In this document: in pieces, positions 33,843 to 42,142 of the stretch
Layout: each line of letters begins with the position of its first letter
How positions within the stretch are numbered: position 1 is the first letter of the stretch
Assembly: GCF_005747095.1 (NCBI RefSeq)
Contig: NZ_SWLG01000004.1
Location: 124,001-188,000 of the forward strand
From: Exobacillus caeni
GTDB lineage: Bacteria; Bacillota; Bacilli; Bacillales; Guptibacillaceae
Length of the DNA: 64,000 nucleotides
Reading direction: 5' to 3'
Program-made: the position numbers and the translations under genes
The notes under the pieces: generated by a model
The model's database searches: none
Told to the model about the DNA's origin: nothing
Seen by the model: only the letters and a program-made list of their open reading frames with translations

Positions 33843-34796
33843 CTAATTTAATGCCTTTTTCAGTGTAGCAAGATTTTCTTCCATTAAACTGAAATAATCT
33901 TCCCCATTTTTAATGTCTTCTTCTGTTAGAACCGCCAGATTATGAAGGCGAAGTGGTTTCAAACCAGCTTCTTTTTGGATTACTTTTGCTGGCTTTGGTG
34001 TTACGTTCTGTTCAAACAAAATGTAGTCGATATTGTATTTTTCTGCTTTTTCGATTAGCCTTTTAAGTTCTTTTTGGGAAGGCTCATTCGAGGGAGATAT
34101 TCCCGTAACACTAATTTGCTCCAATTGGTATCTCTTTTCCCAATAACCGTAACCAGCATGTGCAACAAGAATTTGTTTTTGCTGGCTGTTGCCTACCATC
34201 GTCTGAAATGATTTGTCCAGTGCAAGAAGGTTTTCTTTTAAAGAATTAAAGTTTGTTTCAAAATCTTCTTCTGCTTCAGGTTTTAAAGCAACTAACTCAT
34301 CTTTAATGTTTTTTGCCATTTCAGTAGCCAGGATAGGATCGATCCAAATATGCGGATCCTGATCGCCGTGCTCCTCATGCCCTTCACTATGATCTTCGTG
34401 TTCATGAGTATCTTTAAGCAAATCGATTCCCTGAGCAGCTTCAAGAATGGTGACATCTTCATTTTCCATCGCTTCATGGATCGTTTTGGCATAGCCTTCC
34501 ATACCAGCCCCATTATAGATAAACAGGTCTGCGCCTGCTAGTTTCATCATGGTCTTTGTAGTTGGTTCAAAGTTATGGGCATCTGACCCAGAAGGAATAA
34601 TACTTTCTACAGAAACATGTTTTCCGCCGATCTTCTTTGTGAAATCCTCCAGAGGATATAGCGTTGTATAGACCTGGAGTTTGCCATCATCACTTGCCTT
34701 TTGATCTGCACTATTATCATTTTTATCTGAACAGCCCGAAAGAGCGACTGTTAGCAATATCGAAGAAAGAAATATAATAGCTCTTTTAAAATGCAT
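33843..34796 (-). CDS. znuA: Zinc ABC transporter substrate-binding lipoprotein (ZnuA/AdcA-like)
   Basis: This is a cluster A-I metal-binding lipoprotein. The signal peptide ends in the lipobox ALSGC. Metal ligands are a His in SDAHNFEP, a His-rich loop (HEHEDHSEGHEEHGDQDPHIWID), a His in VAHAGYGYW and an acid in the C-lobe. ATG 34796 follows AAGGAGAACTGG. A Zur-box match lies 36-56 bp upstream, so expression should rise under zinc starvation. Unlike typical operons, no znuB or znuC follows here; the partner permease must be elsewhere. Confidence 0.92.
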   Translation of the reverse strand: MHFKRAIIFLSSILLTVALSGCSDKNDNSADQKASDDGKLQVYTTLYPLEDFTKKIGGKHVSVESIIPSGSDAHNFEPTTKTMMKLAGADLFIYNGAGMEGYAKTIHEAMENEDVTILEAAQGIDLLKDTHEHEDHSEGHEEHGDQDPHIWIDPILATEMAKNIKDELVALKPEAEEDFETNFNSLKENLLALDKSFQTMVGNSQQKQILVAHAGYGYWEKRYQLEQISVTGISPSNEPSQKELKRLIEKAEKYNIDYILFEQNVTPKPAKVIQKEAGLKPLRLHNLAVLTEEDIKNGEDYFSLMEENLATLKKALN

Positions 34797-34831
34797 CGCC
34801 AGTTCTCCTTTCCGCTTCATTCTGTCTTATT

Positions 34832-34852
34832 ATATAGTAATAATTACGATTT
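34832..34852 (-). promoter_or_regulatory. Zur box upstream of znuA
   Basis: The site is a 10-1-10 palindrome: ATATAGTAAT, A, ATTACGATTT. The right arm is identical to the B. subtilis Zur consensus half (ATTACGATTT), and the left arm matches its complement at 8 of 10 positions. Confidence 0.8.
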
Positions 34853-34926
34853 GCAAACCATAATTATTCCTATTTAAAAAGCTGTTTTTTTGCGTGGTAG
34901 GAATCTACTAACTTCTTCTCAGATTA

Positions 34927-34953
34927 GTTTAGACCTCTCCCTTTACGTGGAAT
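34927..34953 (+). promoter_or_regulatory. sigma-B-like promoter of the gsiB array
   Basis: GTTTAG (34927-34932), a 15-bp spacer and TGGAAT (34948-34953). It differs from the sigma-B consensus GTTTAA/GGGAAT by one base in each hexamer and is 54 bp upstream of the first gsiB start. Confidence 0.6.
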
Positions 34954-35006
34954 AGTGCAAGTGTAGCGCAAGAAAACAAGAAACTTTCTGAAGGAGGATG
35001 ATTCAA

Positions 35007-35396
35007 ATGGCTAAGAACAATAAAGATAAGATGACGACAGAAGAAGCAGGCCGCATGGGTGGAGAAAAAACATCCGAAACACATGATAAAGATTTCTATC
35101 AGGAGATCGGCCATAAAGGCGGAGAAGCAACATCTGAAAGCCATGATAAAGAATTTTATCAGGATATCGGAGAAAAAGGCGGCCAAAAGGGCGGCGAAAG
35201 AACAGCTGAAACTCACGGAAAAGAATTCTATCAGGAAATCGGCAAAAAAGGCGGAGAAGCTACTTCCGAAAATCATGATAAAGAATTCTACCAGGAAATT
35301 GGAGAAAAAGGCGGAGAAGCTACTTCCGAGAGTCACGGCAGAGAATTTTATGAAGAGATCGGAGAAAAAGGCGGCAGCCGAAGCGACCGTGACTAA
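35007..35396 (+). CDS. gsiB: GsiB-like KGG-repeat general stress protein, paralog 1 (five repeats)
   Basis: This is a hydrophilic, LEA-like protein (129 residues) made of a short head (MTTEEAGRMGGEKT) and five repeats of about 20 residues, with the pattern GGEATSESHDKEFYQEIGEK. B. subtilis GsiB has the same repeat and is one of the strongest sigma-B products, thought to protect against desiccation or salt. The third repeat has a KGG insertion (GGQKGGERTAETHGKEF). ATG 35007 follows AAGGAGGATG. The tail is GGSRSDRD. It is the first of three tandem paralogs. Confidence 0.92.
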   Translation: MAKNNKDKMTTEEAGRMGGEKTSETHDKDFYQEIGHKGGEATSESHDKEFYQDIGEKGGQKGGERTAETHGKEFYQEIGKKGGEATSENHDKEFYQEIGEKGGEATSESHGREFYEEIGEKGGSRSDRD

Positions 35397-35462
35397 TTAA
35401 AACGTCGATAGTTAAATTAAAGATTTACTATTCTACTAACTTTAATAAGGAGGATGATTCAA

Positions 35463-35711
35463 ATGGCTAAGAATAAAGATAATGGAAAAATGACGACAGA
35501 AGAAGCAGGCCGCATGGGCGGCGAAAAAACATCGGAAACACATGATAAAGATTTCTATCAAGAAATCGGTAAAAAAGGCGGCGAAAAAACGTCTGAAACA
35601 CATGATAAAGAATTCTACCAGGAAATTGGAGAAAAAGGTGGAGAAGCAACTTCCGAGAGTCACGGCAGAGAGTTTTATGAAGACATCGGTGAAAAAGGCG
35701 GAGAAAACTAA
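35463..35711 (+). CDS. gsiB: GsiB-like KGG-repeat protein, paralog 2 (three repeats)
   Basis: This is the shortest copy: 82 residues with the same head (MTTEEAGRMGGEKT) but only three repeats, ending GGEN without the SRSDRD tail. ATG 35463 follows AAGGAGGATG, identical to paralog 1. It looks like a deletion derivative produced by recombination between repeats. No separate sigma-B promoter is clear in the 66-bp gap, so it may be read from the upstream promoter. Confidence 0.9.
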   Translation: MAKNKDNGKMTTEEAGRMGGEKTSETHDKDFYQEIGKKGGEKTSETHDKEFYQEIGEKGGEATSESHGREFYEDIGEKGGEN

Positions 35712-35785
35712 TCACCTGCCTTTGAGGTGAAACATTGAACGACACTAATAAAATTGTAAAAAATTTCTAAGGAGGATTGTTAAAA

Positions 35786-36169
35786 ATGGCTAAGAATCGT
35801 AAAGATAACGAGAAAATGTCGGTAGAAGAAGCAGGTCGCATGGGTGGAGAAAAAACATCGGAAACACATGATAAAGATTTCTATCAGGAAATCGGCCAAA
35901 AAGGCGGAGATGCCACATCTGAAAGCCATGACAAAGAGTTTTATCAGGATATCGGAGAAAAAGGCGGCGAAACTACCTCTGAAAACCATGATAAGGATTT
36001 CTATCAGGAGATTGGCAAAAAAGGTGGAGAAGCAACATCTGAAAGTCATGATAAGGAATTCTATCAGGAGATCGGAGAAAAAGGTGGAGAAGCAACCTCT
36101 AAAAACCATGATAGAGAATTCTATGAAGAAATCGGAGAAAAAGGCGGTAGCCGAAGCGACCGTGACTAA
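35786..36169 (+). CDS. gsiB: GsiB-like KGG-repeat protein, paralog 3 (five repeats)
   Basis: This copy has 127 residues, the same head with MSVEEAGRMGG and five repeats (GGDATSESHDKEFYQDIGEK and variants), ending GGSRSDRD as in paralog 1. ATG 35786 follows AAGGAGGATT. The tail and repeat order show that paralogs 1 and 3 are the closer pair. A strong terminator follows, so the three genes form one array, possibly one transcript. Confidence 0.92.
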   Translation: MAKNRKDNEKMSVEEAGRMGGEKTSETHDKDFYQEIGQKGGDATSESHDKEFYQDIGEKGGETTSENHDKDFYQEIGKKGGEATSESHDKEFYQEIGEKGGEATSKNHDREFYEEIGEKGGSRSDRD

Positions 36170-36194
36170 TAAAAACTTACAGCATTAAAGAAAT

Positions 36195-36222
36195 GGGCAG
36201 GAGTCATTCCTGTCCTTTTTTT
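36195..36222 (+). terminator. Terminator after the gsiB array
   Basis: GGGCAGGA pairs with TCCTGTCC around GTCAT, followed by seven T residues. Confidence 0.88.
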
Positions 36223-36259
36223 GTTGCTTCCCCGTAATAAAATCATACCGAAGAAACGG

Positions 36260-36490
36260 TCATGATTCAATTGTTCTGCCTGAAAATACATTCTTGATGA
36301 AATCATAATAAAACTTCTCTTTGTTAGGAGCAACCACAAGATGAAAAACAGTATGTTCATTCACTTCATCAAATTCTACTTTACGGCCGTTCAGAAACTC
36401 GATCCGCAGTATTTTTAAACGATGGTCATAGCCAATGCGATCAAAAAGAGAAAGGTTCCACATTTTCTTATTAAAGGTCGTAAATTTCAT
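36260..36490 (-). CDS. KTSC-domain small protein
   Basis: This is a 76-residue protein whose core (FDRIGYDHRLKILRIEFLNGRKVEFDEV) matches the KTSC domain, often found fused to lysyl-tRNA synthetase or alone. The C-terminal part contains KFYYDFIKNVFSG. Function unknown. Start ATG 36490 follows AAAAGGAGCAATGGA. Confidence 0.75.
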   Translation of the reverse strand: MKFTTFNKKMWNLSLFDRIGYDHRLKILRIEFLNGRKVEFDEVNEHTVFHLVVAPNKEKFYYDFIKNVFSGRTIES

Positions 36491-36641
36491 TCCATTGCTC
36501 CTTTTTACCTATTTATTACTTCTATCATAAACTAGCAGACGAATCAGAACAATATGGAATTATCAAAATCTTTTTCGGAAATGGGAACGAAAAGAACATA
36601 GCAGCGTGCACCTGGAGGAAGCGAAAACCAGGCAAACAAAA

Positions 36642-36666
36642 AAGCCCTCCAGTATAGCAGAGGGCT
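36642..36666 (-). terminator. Terminator of the DUF2188 gene
   Basis: AGCCCTC and GAGGGCT pair around a 10-nt loop; the minus-strand side continues with a run of T residues (A-rich 36634-36643 on the plus strand). Confidence 0.75.
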
Positions 36667-36676
36667 AACAGTACAC

Positions 36677-36880
36677 TTATTCGCCAAATGTTCTTTCTTC
36701 CGCAACGTTATGGTCTTCATCCATGATAACCAGTTTGCTTGGCTTATTATTTTTGGCTATTTTTTCTCCTTCTTCAATAGCTGCTGCTTTTGTTTGATAC
36801 AAATTCGTTGGTGCGACATCTTCAATTTCTACATACCATCCTGTTACATCTTTGTTTGGGGTAATCGTATATTGGTTCAT
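36677..36880 (-). CDS. DUF2188-family small protein
   Basis: This is a 67-residue soluble protein. The repeat-like stretches GWYVEIEDVAPTNLYQTKAA and EEGEKIAKNNKPSKLVIMDE fit DUF2188, whose members are small general-stress proteins in several Bacillus. ATG 36880 follows AAGGAGGAAA. A good sigma-B-like promoter lies 38-63 bp upstream. Function unknown. Confidence 0.82.
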   Translation of the reverse strand: MNQYTITPNKDVTGWYVEIEDVAPTNLYQTKAAAIEEGEKIAKNNKPSKLVIMDEDHNVAEERTFGE

Positions 36881-36917
36881 TCTATTTTTCCTCCTTATGT
36901 TGATCCTTTATTTTTCA

Positions 36918-36943
36918 GTTCCCCTGTAAAGGGCTATTAAAAC
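36918..36943 (-). promoter_or_regulatory. sigma-B-like promoter of the DUF2188 gene
   Basis: On the minus strand GTTTTA, a 14-bp spacer and GGGAAC: five of six matches to each sigma-B hexamer (GTTTAA, GGGWAW). It partly faces the 3' end of the M50-like gene. Confidence 0.6.
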
Positions 36944-36944
36944 A

Positions 36945-37424
36945 TTAATCAACAGGGTCTTCTCGCTTGCCATATTTTACAAGATCATAAATCGCTTTTC
37001 CGTCACTTGGATGCCCGTCCCGGTATTGAAGCGGGAATAGTGAAAAGAAAACGAGATAGATTGAGAAATAAACAAACTGATAAAAGAAAAGATGGACTGG
37101 AAGAACGCCCATATGAATAAGAGAATTCACGATGAGAATAGAAGCAATATTAAAAAGAGACCCCCCAAAGTATATCAATAAATGAGCCCATTTCTTGTTG
37201 ACTGATATATCGCTATACTGGCACCATCCGTCCATAAAATAGATCCTCTTTATTTCCAGAGGACCAATACGGATGATCGTTTTCCCCGCACCGATCGCAA
37301 ATTTGATTTTCCCGCCAAAGATTCGCGCAAAAAAAACGTGGCCTGCCTGATGAATGGCTGTCACAAGCGGGAGGGTCAACAACAGCGCGAGGATAAAGAT
37401 CCATATATCTGAAAAATTAAACAT
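36945..37424 (-). CDS. M50-like membrane protein with a degenerate zinc motif
   Basis: This is an integral membrane protein of 159 residues, with about four helices and the layout of site-2 protease family M50. The zinc motif reads AIHQAGHVFFARIFGG: both histidines are present but the catalytic Glu is Gln. The second ligand region, normally NPxPDG, reads FPLQYRDGHPSDGK. It is therefore probably proteolytically inactive or uses another mechanism; similar inactive members can act as binders. ATG 37424 follows AAGGAGGCT. It lies next to stress genes but its target is unknown. Confidence 0.75.
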   Translation of the reverse strand: MFNFSDIWIFILALLLTLPLVTAIHQAGHVFFARIFGGKIKFAIGAGKTIIRIGPLEIKRIYFMDGWCQYSDISVNKKWAHLLIYFGGSLFNIASILIVNSLIHMGVLPVHLFFYQFVYFSIYLVFFSLFPLQYRDGHPSDGKAIYDLVKYGKREDPVD

Positions 37425-37631
37425 CAAAAGCCTCCTTGTCACAAAGGGTCCTTATTAACCCATATTGAACTTTACCCTTTTATAGGGGAGGCTTTATCCT
37501 CCTTCTTTACTGAATCTGGCAAAAAAATTGCCCCCCTGGATGTGATTTCCCTAACCGCACCCTGGGGGTCAAACTAATTAAAACTTTATGTGACTTTTTT
37601 TAGCCGTACAATAGATAATTCGGCAATGGCA

Positions 37632-37733
37632 TTAAGTAGTAATAAACAAACCGATGATAAGTGCTAACGTCAGTAGCCAGATTCCGATTACAAACCACCA
37701 GACAGTTGCCTTATTGCTCTTCGTTTTTTCCAT
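37632..37733 (-). CDS. 33-residue membrane peptide, unknown function
   Basis: ATG 37733 follows GAGGGGGTTAAAT. A basic head (MEKTKSNKA) is followed by one hydrophobic helix (VWWFVIGIWLLTLALIIGLF). It is too short for ordinary gene finding, but the ribosome binding site and helix are convincing. It lies between the M50-like gene and the divergent germinant receptor operon; a spore-membrane role is only a guess. Confidence 0.6.
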   Translation of the reverse strand: MEKTKSNKATVWWFVIGIWLLTLALIIGLFITT

Positions 37734-37900
37734 TATTTAACCCCCTCTTGAGATAACTAGTTACCATAGTATCTCCTGTGAAATAAAAGTTATTAACGTA
37801 AATGATTAACATCCTAACGCTTATTAAAGTAAATAATTTAATGGCTTGTGAGGAACAATTTTACTATAGACATGGTGAAAAACAGAATGGGGGGATGAAA

Positions 37901-39412
37901 ATGAAGTGGCTTTTCGGAAAAAAGAATAAAGAAACCAATGTCGAGACTTTAGATAGTTTACTTAAGGAACTAAAAGCTTCTTCTGATTTTATCCATTTCC
38001 ATTACGAACAATCACCTCATGGATACTGGATCAGCTATTTCCAAACGCTTGTGGAATCAAAAATCCTACATCGGGATATTCTTCCGTATGTAAATAAAGA
38101 AACGTTAAAATCCCTCGAAAAATTTAAAGAAGTGATTCCGATTGAAGATGTGGAAATCACCTCAGATGTGAAGAAAATAAAAAATAAAATCCTTCAAGGA
38201 TATGTGTTTATCCAGTTACATGAACATGATAACGAAGGACTAATAATCCATGCGGCTACCCATAAAAACAGGCAAGTATCTGTCCCGGAGGTTGAGTTTA
38301 GCGTTATTGGGCCGAAAGAAGCATTCGTGGAATCGGTCGATACAAACTTGAACCTTGTAAGAAAACGCCTTCCGATTCCTAATCTAAGAATCGAAGAAGT
38401 TAGAGTCGGGAAATTATCTAAAACAAGAACGTACATTATGTATGTGGAGGGGATTAGTAATGAGGAGAATGTGAACACTCTTCGTCAAAGGGTGAAAGGG
38501 ATTGATTTTGACACGATCACTGACAGCTCGTTCATTGCTCAAATGATTGAAGATAATCATAACTCTCCTTTCCCGCAGTTGATTGACACAGAAAGACCAG
38601 ATCGGGTAGCAGCCATTCTTGCAGAAGGAAAAGTGGCAATTCTTGTGGATGGCTCCCCTCATGCGATTTTTGGACCGACAACGATCACCGAGTTTTTCTC
38701 AGCTTTTGAGGATTACTTTTTGTCATGGCACATAGCATCAGCTTTTCGTCTCATACGTATTTTTGCGGTAGCTTTTTCGATTCTTTCAACGCCGATCTAT
38801 GTGGCGACTATAACGTACCATTATGAACTGATTCCCAAAGACTTGTTATCAACGTTGATCACTTCTAGAAGCAACATTCCATTGCCTCCTTTTTTTGAAG
38901 CGGTCTTTCTTGAACTAACGATCGAACTGCTAAGAGAGGCCGGAGCACGGTTGCCGACAAAGGTTGGCCAGACGATCGGTATCGTAGGAGGAATCGTTAT
39001 TGGAACAGCTTCTGTTGAAGCTGGATTAACAAGTAATATCCTTTTAATTATTGTTGCGCTCGCAGCACTTGCATCCTTTACTACTCCAATCTATCGGATG
39101 GGCAACACGATTCGCTTGATCCGGTTTCCGTTTTTAGTTTTGGGGGCAATCTGGGGGTTTGTTGGAATCGTATTGGCTTTTAGCTTCTTAATCGCCCATT
39201 TATTAAAATTAACTTCTCTCGGAAGACCTTACCTTGAGCCGATTTATCCGCCAAGAATCACAGATTGGAAGGATGCTATTATCCGGCTGCCCTATTCTTA
39301 TTTGGGGAAGCGCCCTGTTCAGCTTCAAACCCAGGACACAGTAAGATTTAGCGAACAACATGCTAAAAAGAAACGAGACCATATAAGTCGAAAATCAGAT
39401 ATAGATGATTAA
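37901..39412 (+). CDS. Spore germinant receptor subunit A (GerA/GerK A family)
   Basis: This is the A subunit of a three-part germinant receptor in the spore inner membrane. A large hydrophilic N-terminal part (about 250 residues) precedes the GerA core with DTERPDRVAAILAEGKVAILVDGSP and several helices; the C-terminal tail is hydrophilic. The frame is open from 37802, but ATG 37901 has GGGGGG at the right distance and gives the usual MKWLFGKK-type start. The gene order is A-B-C (as in gerA of B. subtilis), so which nutrient it senses cannot be told. Confidence 0.93.
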   Translation: MKWLFGKKNKETNVETLDSLLKELKASSDFIHFHYEQSPHGYWISYFQTLVESKILHRDILPYVNKETLKSLEKFKEVIPIEDVEITSDVKKIKNKILQGYVFIQLHEHDNEGLIIHAATHKNRQVSVPEVEFSVIGPKEAFVESVDTNLNLVRKRLPIPNLRIEEVRVGKLSKTRTYIMYVEGISNEENVNTLRQRVKGIDFDTITDSSFIAQMIEDNHNSPFPQLIDTERPDRVAAILAEGKVAILVDGSPHAIFGPTTITEFFSAFEDYFLSWHIASAFRLIRIFAVAFSILSTPIYVATITYHYELIPKDLLSTLITSRSNIPLPPFFEAVFLELTIELLREAGARLPTKVGQTIGIVGGIVIGTASVEAGLTSNILLIIVALAALASFTTPIYRMGNTIRLIRFPFLVLGAIWGFVGIVLAFSFLIAHLLKLTSLGRPYLEPIYPPRITDWKDAIIRLPYSYLGKRPVQLQTQDTVRFSEQHAKKKRDHISRKSDIDD

Positions 39413-39442
39413 TGATAACTTTCTTTGTTAAGGAGCATTTAT

Positions 39443-40540
39443 ATGAAGGTTCAGGTAAACGACCAAAACAAAATATCTCCTAATCTGGTTTTTTTCCTGA
39501 TCCATGCTGTCCAAGTTGGGGTGGGAATCCTCGGGTTTCAGCGTTATATTGCTGAGAAAGCCGGATACGATGCATGGATATCTGTCCTTTTGGCTGGAAT
39601 AGGAGGAAGTATCATTATAAAGATTATGTATTCGATGCTGTTAAAAGAGGAAGGGGATCTTATTGAAATCCACCGGACAGCGTTTGGGAATACAATAGGG
39701 AATATTCTTAGTGTTCTTTTTCTGATTTATTATTTTATGATGGCTTTAGCTGTACTCAGAACTTATATTGAAGTTGTTCAAGTGTGGATGTTCCCTCAGC
39801 TCAGTATCTTTCCATATGCCTTTGCGTTTCTGGGCTTAGTATACTATATCGTTGCTGGCGGGATTAGGACGGTTACCGGTATTGCTTTCATGGGTGTCGT
39901 TTTTCCTTTATACCTTATCCTGACAATTGTTTTTCCGTTACGTTATGCTGACTTTGGAGATCTTCTTCCTATCTTTTCGCATGCGCCGATCGACATTTTG
40001 GCAGGAGTTAAAAGTACGACATTGAGTTACCTTGGCTTCACGACGTTGCTAATGTATTTTCCATTTATAAATGATAAGAGAAAGTCCCATATCTGGGCAC
40101 AGCTTGGCTTTCAGTTCACTACTATACTTTATTTGCTCGTTGCGGTCGTTACCTTTGCATTTTTTAGCAAAGAGCAGCTTGCGACAACTATATGGCCAAC
40201 ACTTACTATGTTTAAAATAGTGGAGATGCCTTTTGTAGAAAGATTTGAATATATCGGTATTTCCTCGTGGGCACTGATTATTCTCCCGAATGTGTGCATA
40301 TCAGTCTGGGCTTTCAGCAGGGGGCTTAAAAGGGTGTTTCATATGCAACAGTATACGGGGTTAAAAATTAGCATCATTGCTCTATTTATCCTTATGCTCC
40401 CCTTCAAGGACCGCCAGGCCATCGATCAATTGAACAATTATGTTTCAACAATTGGGTTTTATGTATTATATGCGTATATTCCCTGTCTGGCTGTCGTCTA
40501 TCATGTTGTTCGGAAAGTGAGGGACAAGCATGAAGCGTAA
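39443..40540 (+). CDS. Spore germinant receptor subunit B (GerB family)
   Basis: This is the B subunit, an APC-superfamily membrane protein of about ten helices and 365 residues, which is thought to bind the germinant. Family stretches are VQVGVGILGFQRYIAEKAGYDAWIS and LRTYIEVVQVW. ATG 39443 follows AAGGAGC. It overlaps the start of the C-subunit gene by 11 bp, so translation is coupled. Confidence 0.93.
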   Translation: MKVQVNDQNKISPNLVFFLIHAVQVGVGILGFQRYIAEKAGYDAWISVLLAGIGGSIIIKIMYSMLLKEEGDLIEIHRTAFGNTIGNILSVLFLIYYFMMALAVLRTYIEVVQVWMFPQLSIFPYAFAFLGLVYYIVAGGIRTVTGIAFMGVVFPLYLILTIVFPLRYADFGDLLPIFSHAPIDILAGVKSTTLSYLGFTTLLMYFPFINDKRKSHIWAQLGFQFTTILYLLVAVVTFAFFSKEQLATTIWPTLTMFKIVEMPFVERFEYIGISSWALIILPNVCISVWAFSRGLKRVFHMQQYTGLKISIIALFILMLPFKDRQAIDQLNNYVSTIGFYVLYAYIPCLAVVYHVVRKVRDKHEA

Positions 40541-41606
40541 ATGGTTAATCCCCATAGTAATTTTATTGTTGTTTTTAAGCGGGTGCGGCAATGAAGTTGA
40601 AATAATCGATGATATTAGCCTGGTAACAGTGGTTGGATATGATAAAGGAGAAGATGGGAAATTGATCGGAACTGTGTCGATTCCGATTTATAATCCTGAC
40701 TTTTCCATTAATACAGAACAATATACTTCACAGGCACATCTTATAAACGAAAATCGAGATAAGCTTAATGCCCAATCCTCTAAGCCGCTTGTAAGTGGAA
40801 AGCTGCTCGTCGCACTTTACAGTAAGGAACTTGCAAGAGAGGGTCTCGCCGATCTTCTGGATAATCTGAGAAGAGATCCGAGCATCGCAGCCAACGTATA
40901 TCTTGCTATTGTCGATGGAAATGTTAAAGAGTTAATGGACAAGCAATACAGCAATGTGGACCTTGGCATTTTCCTTTCGAGATTAATCGAACAAAACATC
41001 AAAACAGAATCCCTGCCAAAAACAAACCTTCATTTGTTTCTAAATGACTATCTTGAAGAAGGGAAAGACCCGTTCTTGCCGATCATAAAAAAAAGGAAGG
41101 ATACGGTTGAAATAACACAACTCGGACTTTTTAAAGGTGATAATTATGTAGAAGCTATTAATTATAAGGCAGGTTTTATGTTTAAGGGGTTATCAGGAAA
41201 TTTTAAAAATGCTTCTTATACGTTAAAGTTTAAAAAAGATGCTTATGTTTTTATCCAAAATCTAAAATCAAAAAGAAAAGTGGAAGTCAAACACCCTGAT
41301 GGCCGTCCTCAAATTACGGTAAACTTGAATTTGAATGGGATTATAAAAGAATATAACCGAACAAAGGTCACCGGAAAAAATATTGTAACAGACATCGAAA
41401 AAAAGATGGAGAAAGAGATACAGGTTAAAGCAGAAGAATTAATAAGAAGATGCCAGGAGTTAGGGGTGGACTCGTTCGGCATTGGGGAAAAAGTGCGACA
41501 ACATTCTAGAAGCTGGACGAAAGAAGAGTGGCAGACGATCTATCCCGAGCTTGATATCAAAGTTTCTGTTAAAGTAGACATCCAGGAATCAGGGGTAACG
41601 AAGTAA
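40530..41606 (+). CDS. Spore germinant receptor lipoprotein subunit C (GerC family)
   Basis: This is the lipoprotein subunit of the receptor. The signal peptide ends with the lipobox LFLSGCG (Cys19). The Ger(x)C domains follow, with IDDISLVTVVGYDKGEDGK early and a C-terminal stretch including SRSWTKEEWQTIYPELDI. At 358 residues the length is normal. It is the last gene of the operon and is followed by a hairpin shared with the convergent DUF4870 gene. Confidence 0.93.
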   Translation: MKRKWLIPIVILLLFLSGCGNEVEIIDDISLVTVVGYDKGEDGKLIGTVSIPIYNPDFSINTEQYTSQAHLINENRDKLNAQSSKPLVSGKLLVALYSKELAREGLADLLDNLRRDPSIAANVYLAIVDGNVKELMDKQYSNVDLGIFLSRLIEQNIKTESLPKTNLHLFLNDYLEEGKDPFLPIIKKRKDTVEITQLGLFKGDNYVEAINYKAGFMFKGLSGNFKNASYTLKFKKDAYVFIQNLKSKRKVEVKHPDGRPQITVNLNLNGIIKEYNRTKVTGKNIVTDIEKKMEKEIQVKAEELIRRCQELGVDSFGIGEKVRQHSRSWTKEEWQTIYPELDIKVSVKVDIQESGVTK

Positions 41607-41633
41607 GGCTTATCATATATCGATAAGCCTTAC
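41603..41633. terminator. Bidirectional terminator between gerXC and the DUF4870 gene
   Basis: GTAAGGCTTATC and GATAAGCCTTAC form a perfect 12-bp stem that contains both stop codons. The T-tracts are short. Confidence 0.65.
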
Positions 41634-41989
41634 TTAATAAACCGGATCGTTAACGGATATCGGTAACTTTCCCCGTTATTCGCTTTAACAGATGCCATGA
41701 TCACAAGAACGATTTCCAGAACGGCTACAACAGCAAGCAGCAGGAAACCAACAATAATAAATACTAATATACCGGATACAATTCCGTAGATCATCATGCT
41801 GATCTGAAAATTAAGCGATTCCTTTCCCTGCTCATCTACAAAAGGCATTGTTTCTTTTTTCATCAGCCAGATGATCAAAGGACCCAGAATGTTTCCGAAC
41901 GGGATTAAAAAGCCAGCAAAAGCCGTTAGATGAGAAAGCATCCCCCATGTCTTTTCTTCCTGGGTTAGATTGCTTTGTTCCACTTCCAT
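41630..41989 (-). CDS. DUF4870 (Tic20-like) membrane protein
   Basis: This is a 119-residue protein with about three to four helices. The DUF4870 pattern is visible: TWGMLSHLTAFAGFLIPFGNI, LIIWLMKKETMPFVDEQGKE and LNFQISMMIYG. Function unknown. ATG 41989 follows AGGAGGAAG; the frame open to 42022 lacks support. Confidence 0.88.
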   Translation of the reverse strand: MEVEQSNLTQEEKTWGMLSHLTAFAGFLIPFGNILGPLIIWLMKKETMPFVDEQGKESLNFQISMMIYGIVSGILVFIIVGFLLLAVVAVLEIVLVIMASVKANNGESYRYPLTIRFIK

Positions 41990-42142
41990 CAGTCTTCCTC
42001 CTTTCATTATCATTACTTTCATTTTACATGTTATGAGTGCTGTCAGTCGTTATATTCTTATCTTAAGAAACTTTAACGCCAGGCATAAATACTTTTCCTC
42101 TTACACAAATTAGAAATATATCATGAAAAGGGGAATAAAAAT

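Noticed and set aside
35007-36169. CRISPR-like direct repeats at 35-36.2 kb
   Set aside because: The repeats are in-frame codons of three protein genes with ~60-bp period, not identical repeats with unique spacers.
37810-37816. CATCCTA as a sigma-G -10 for the germinant-receptor operon
   Set aside because: The -10 fits, but no -35 of the right type is at 16-18 bp, so I do not claim a sigma-G promoter.
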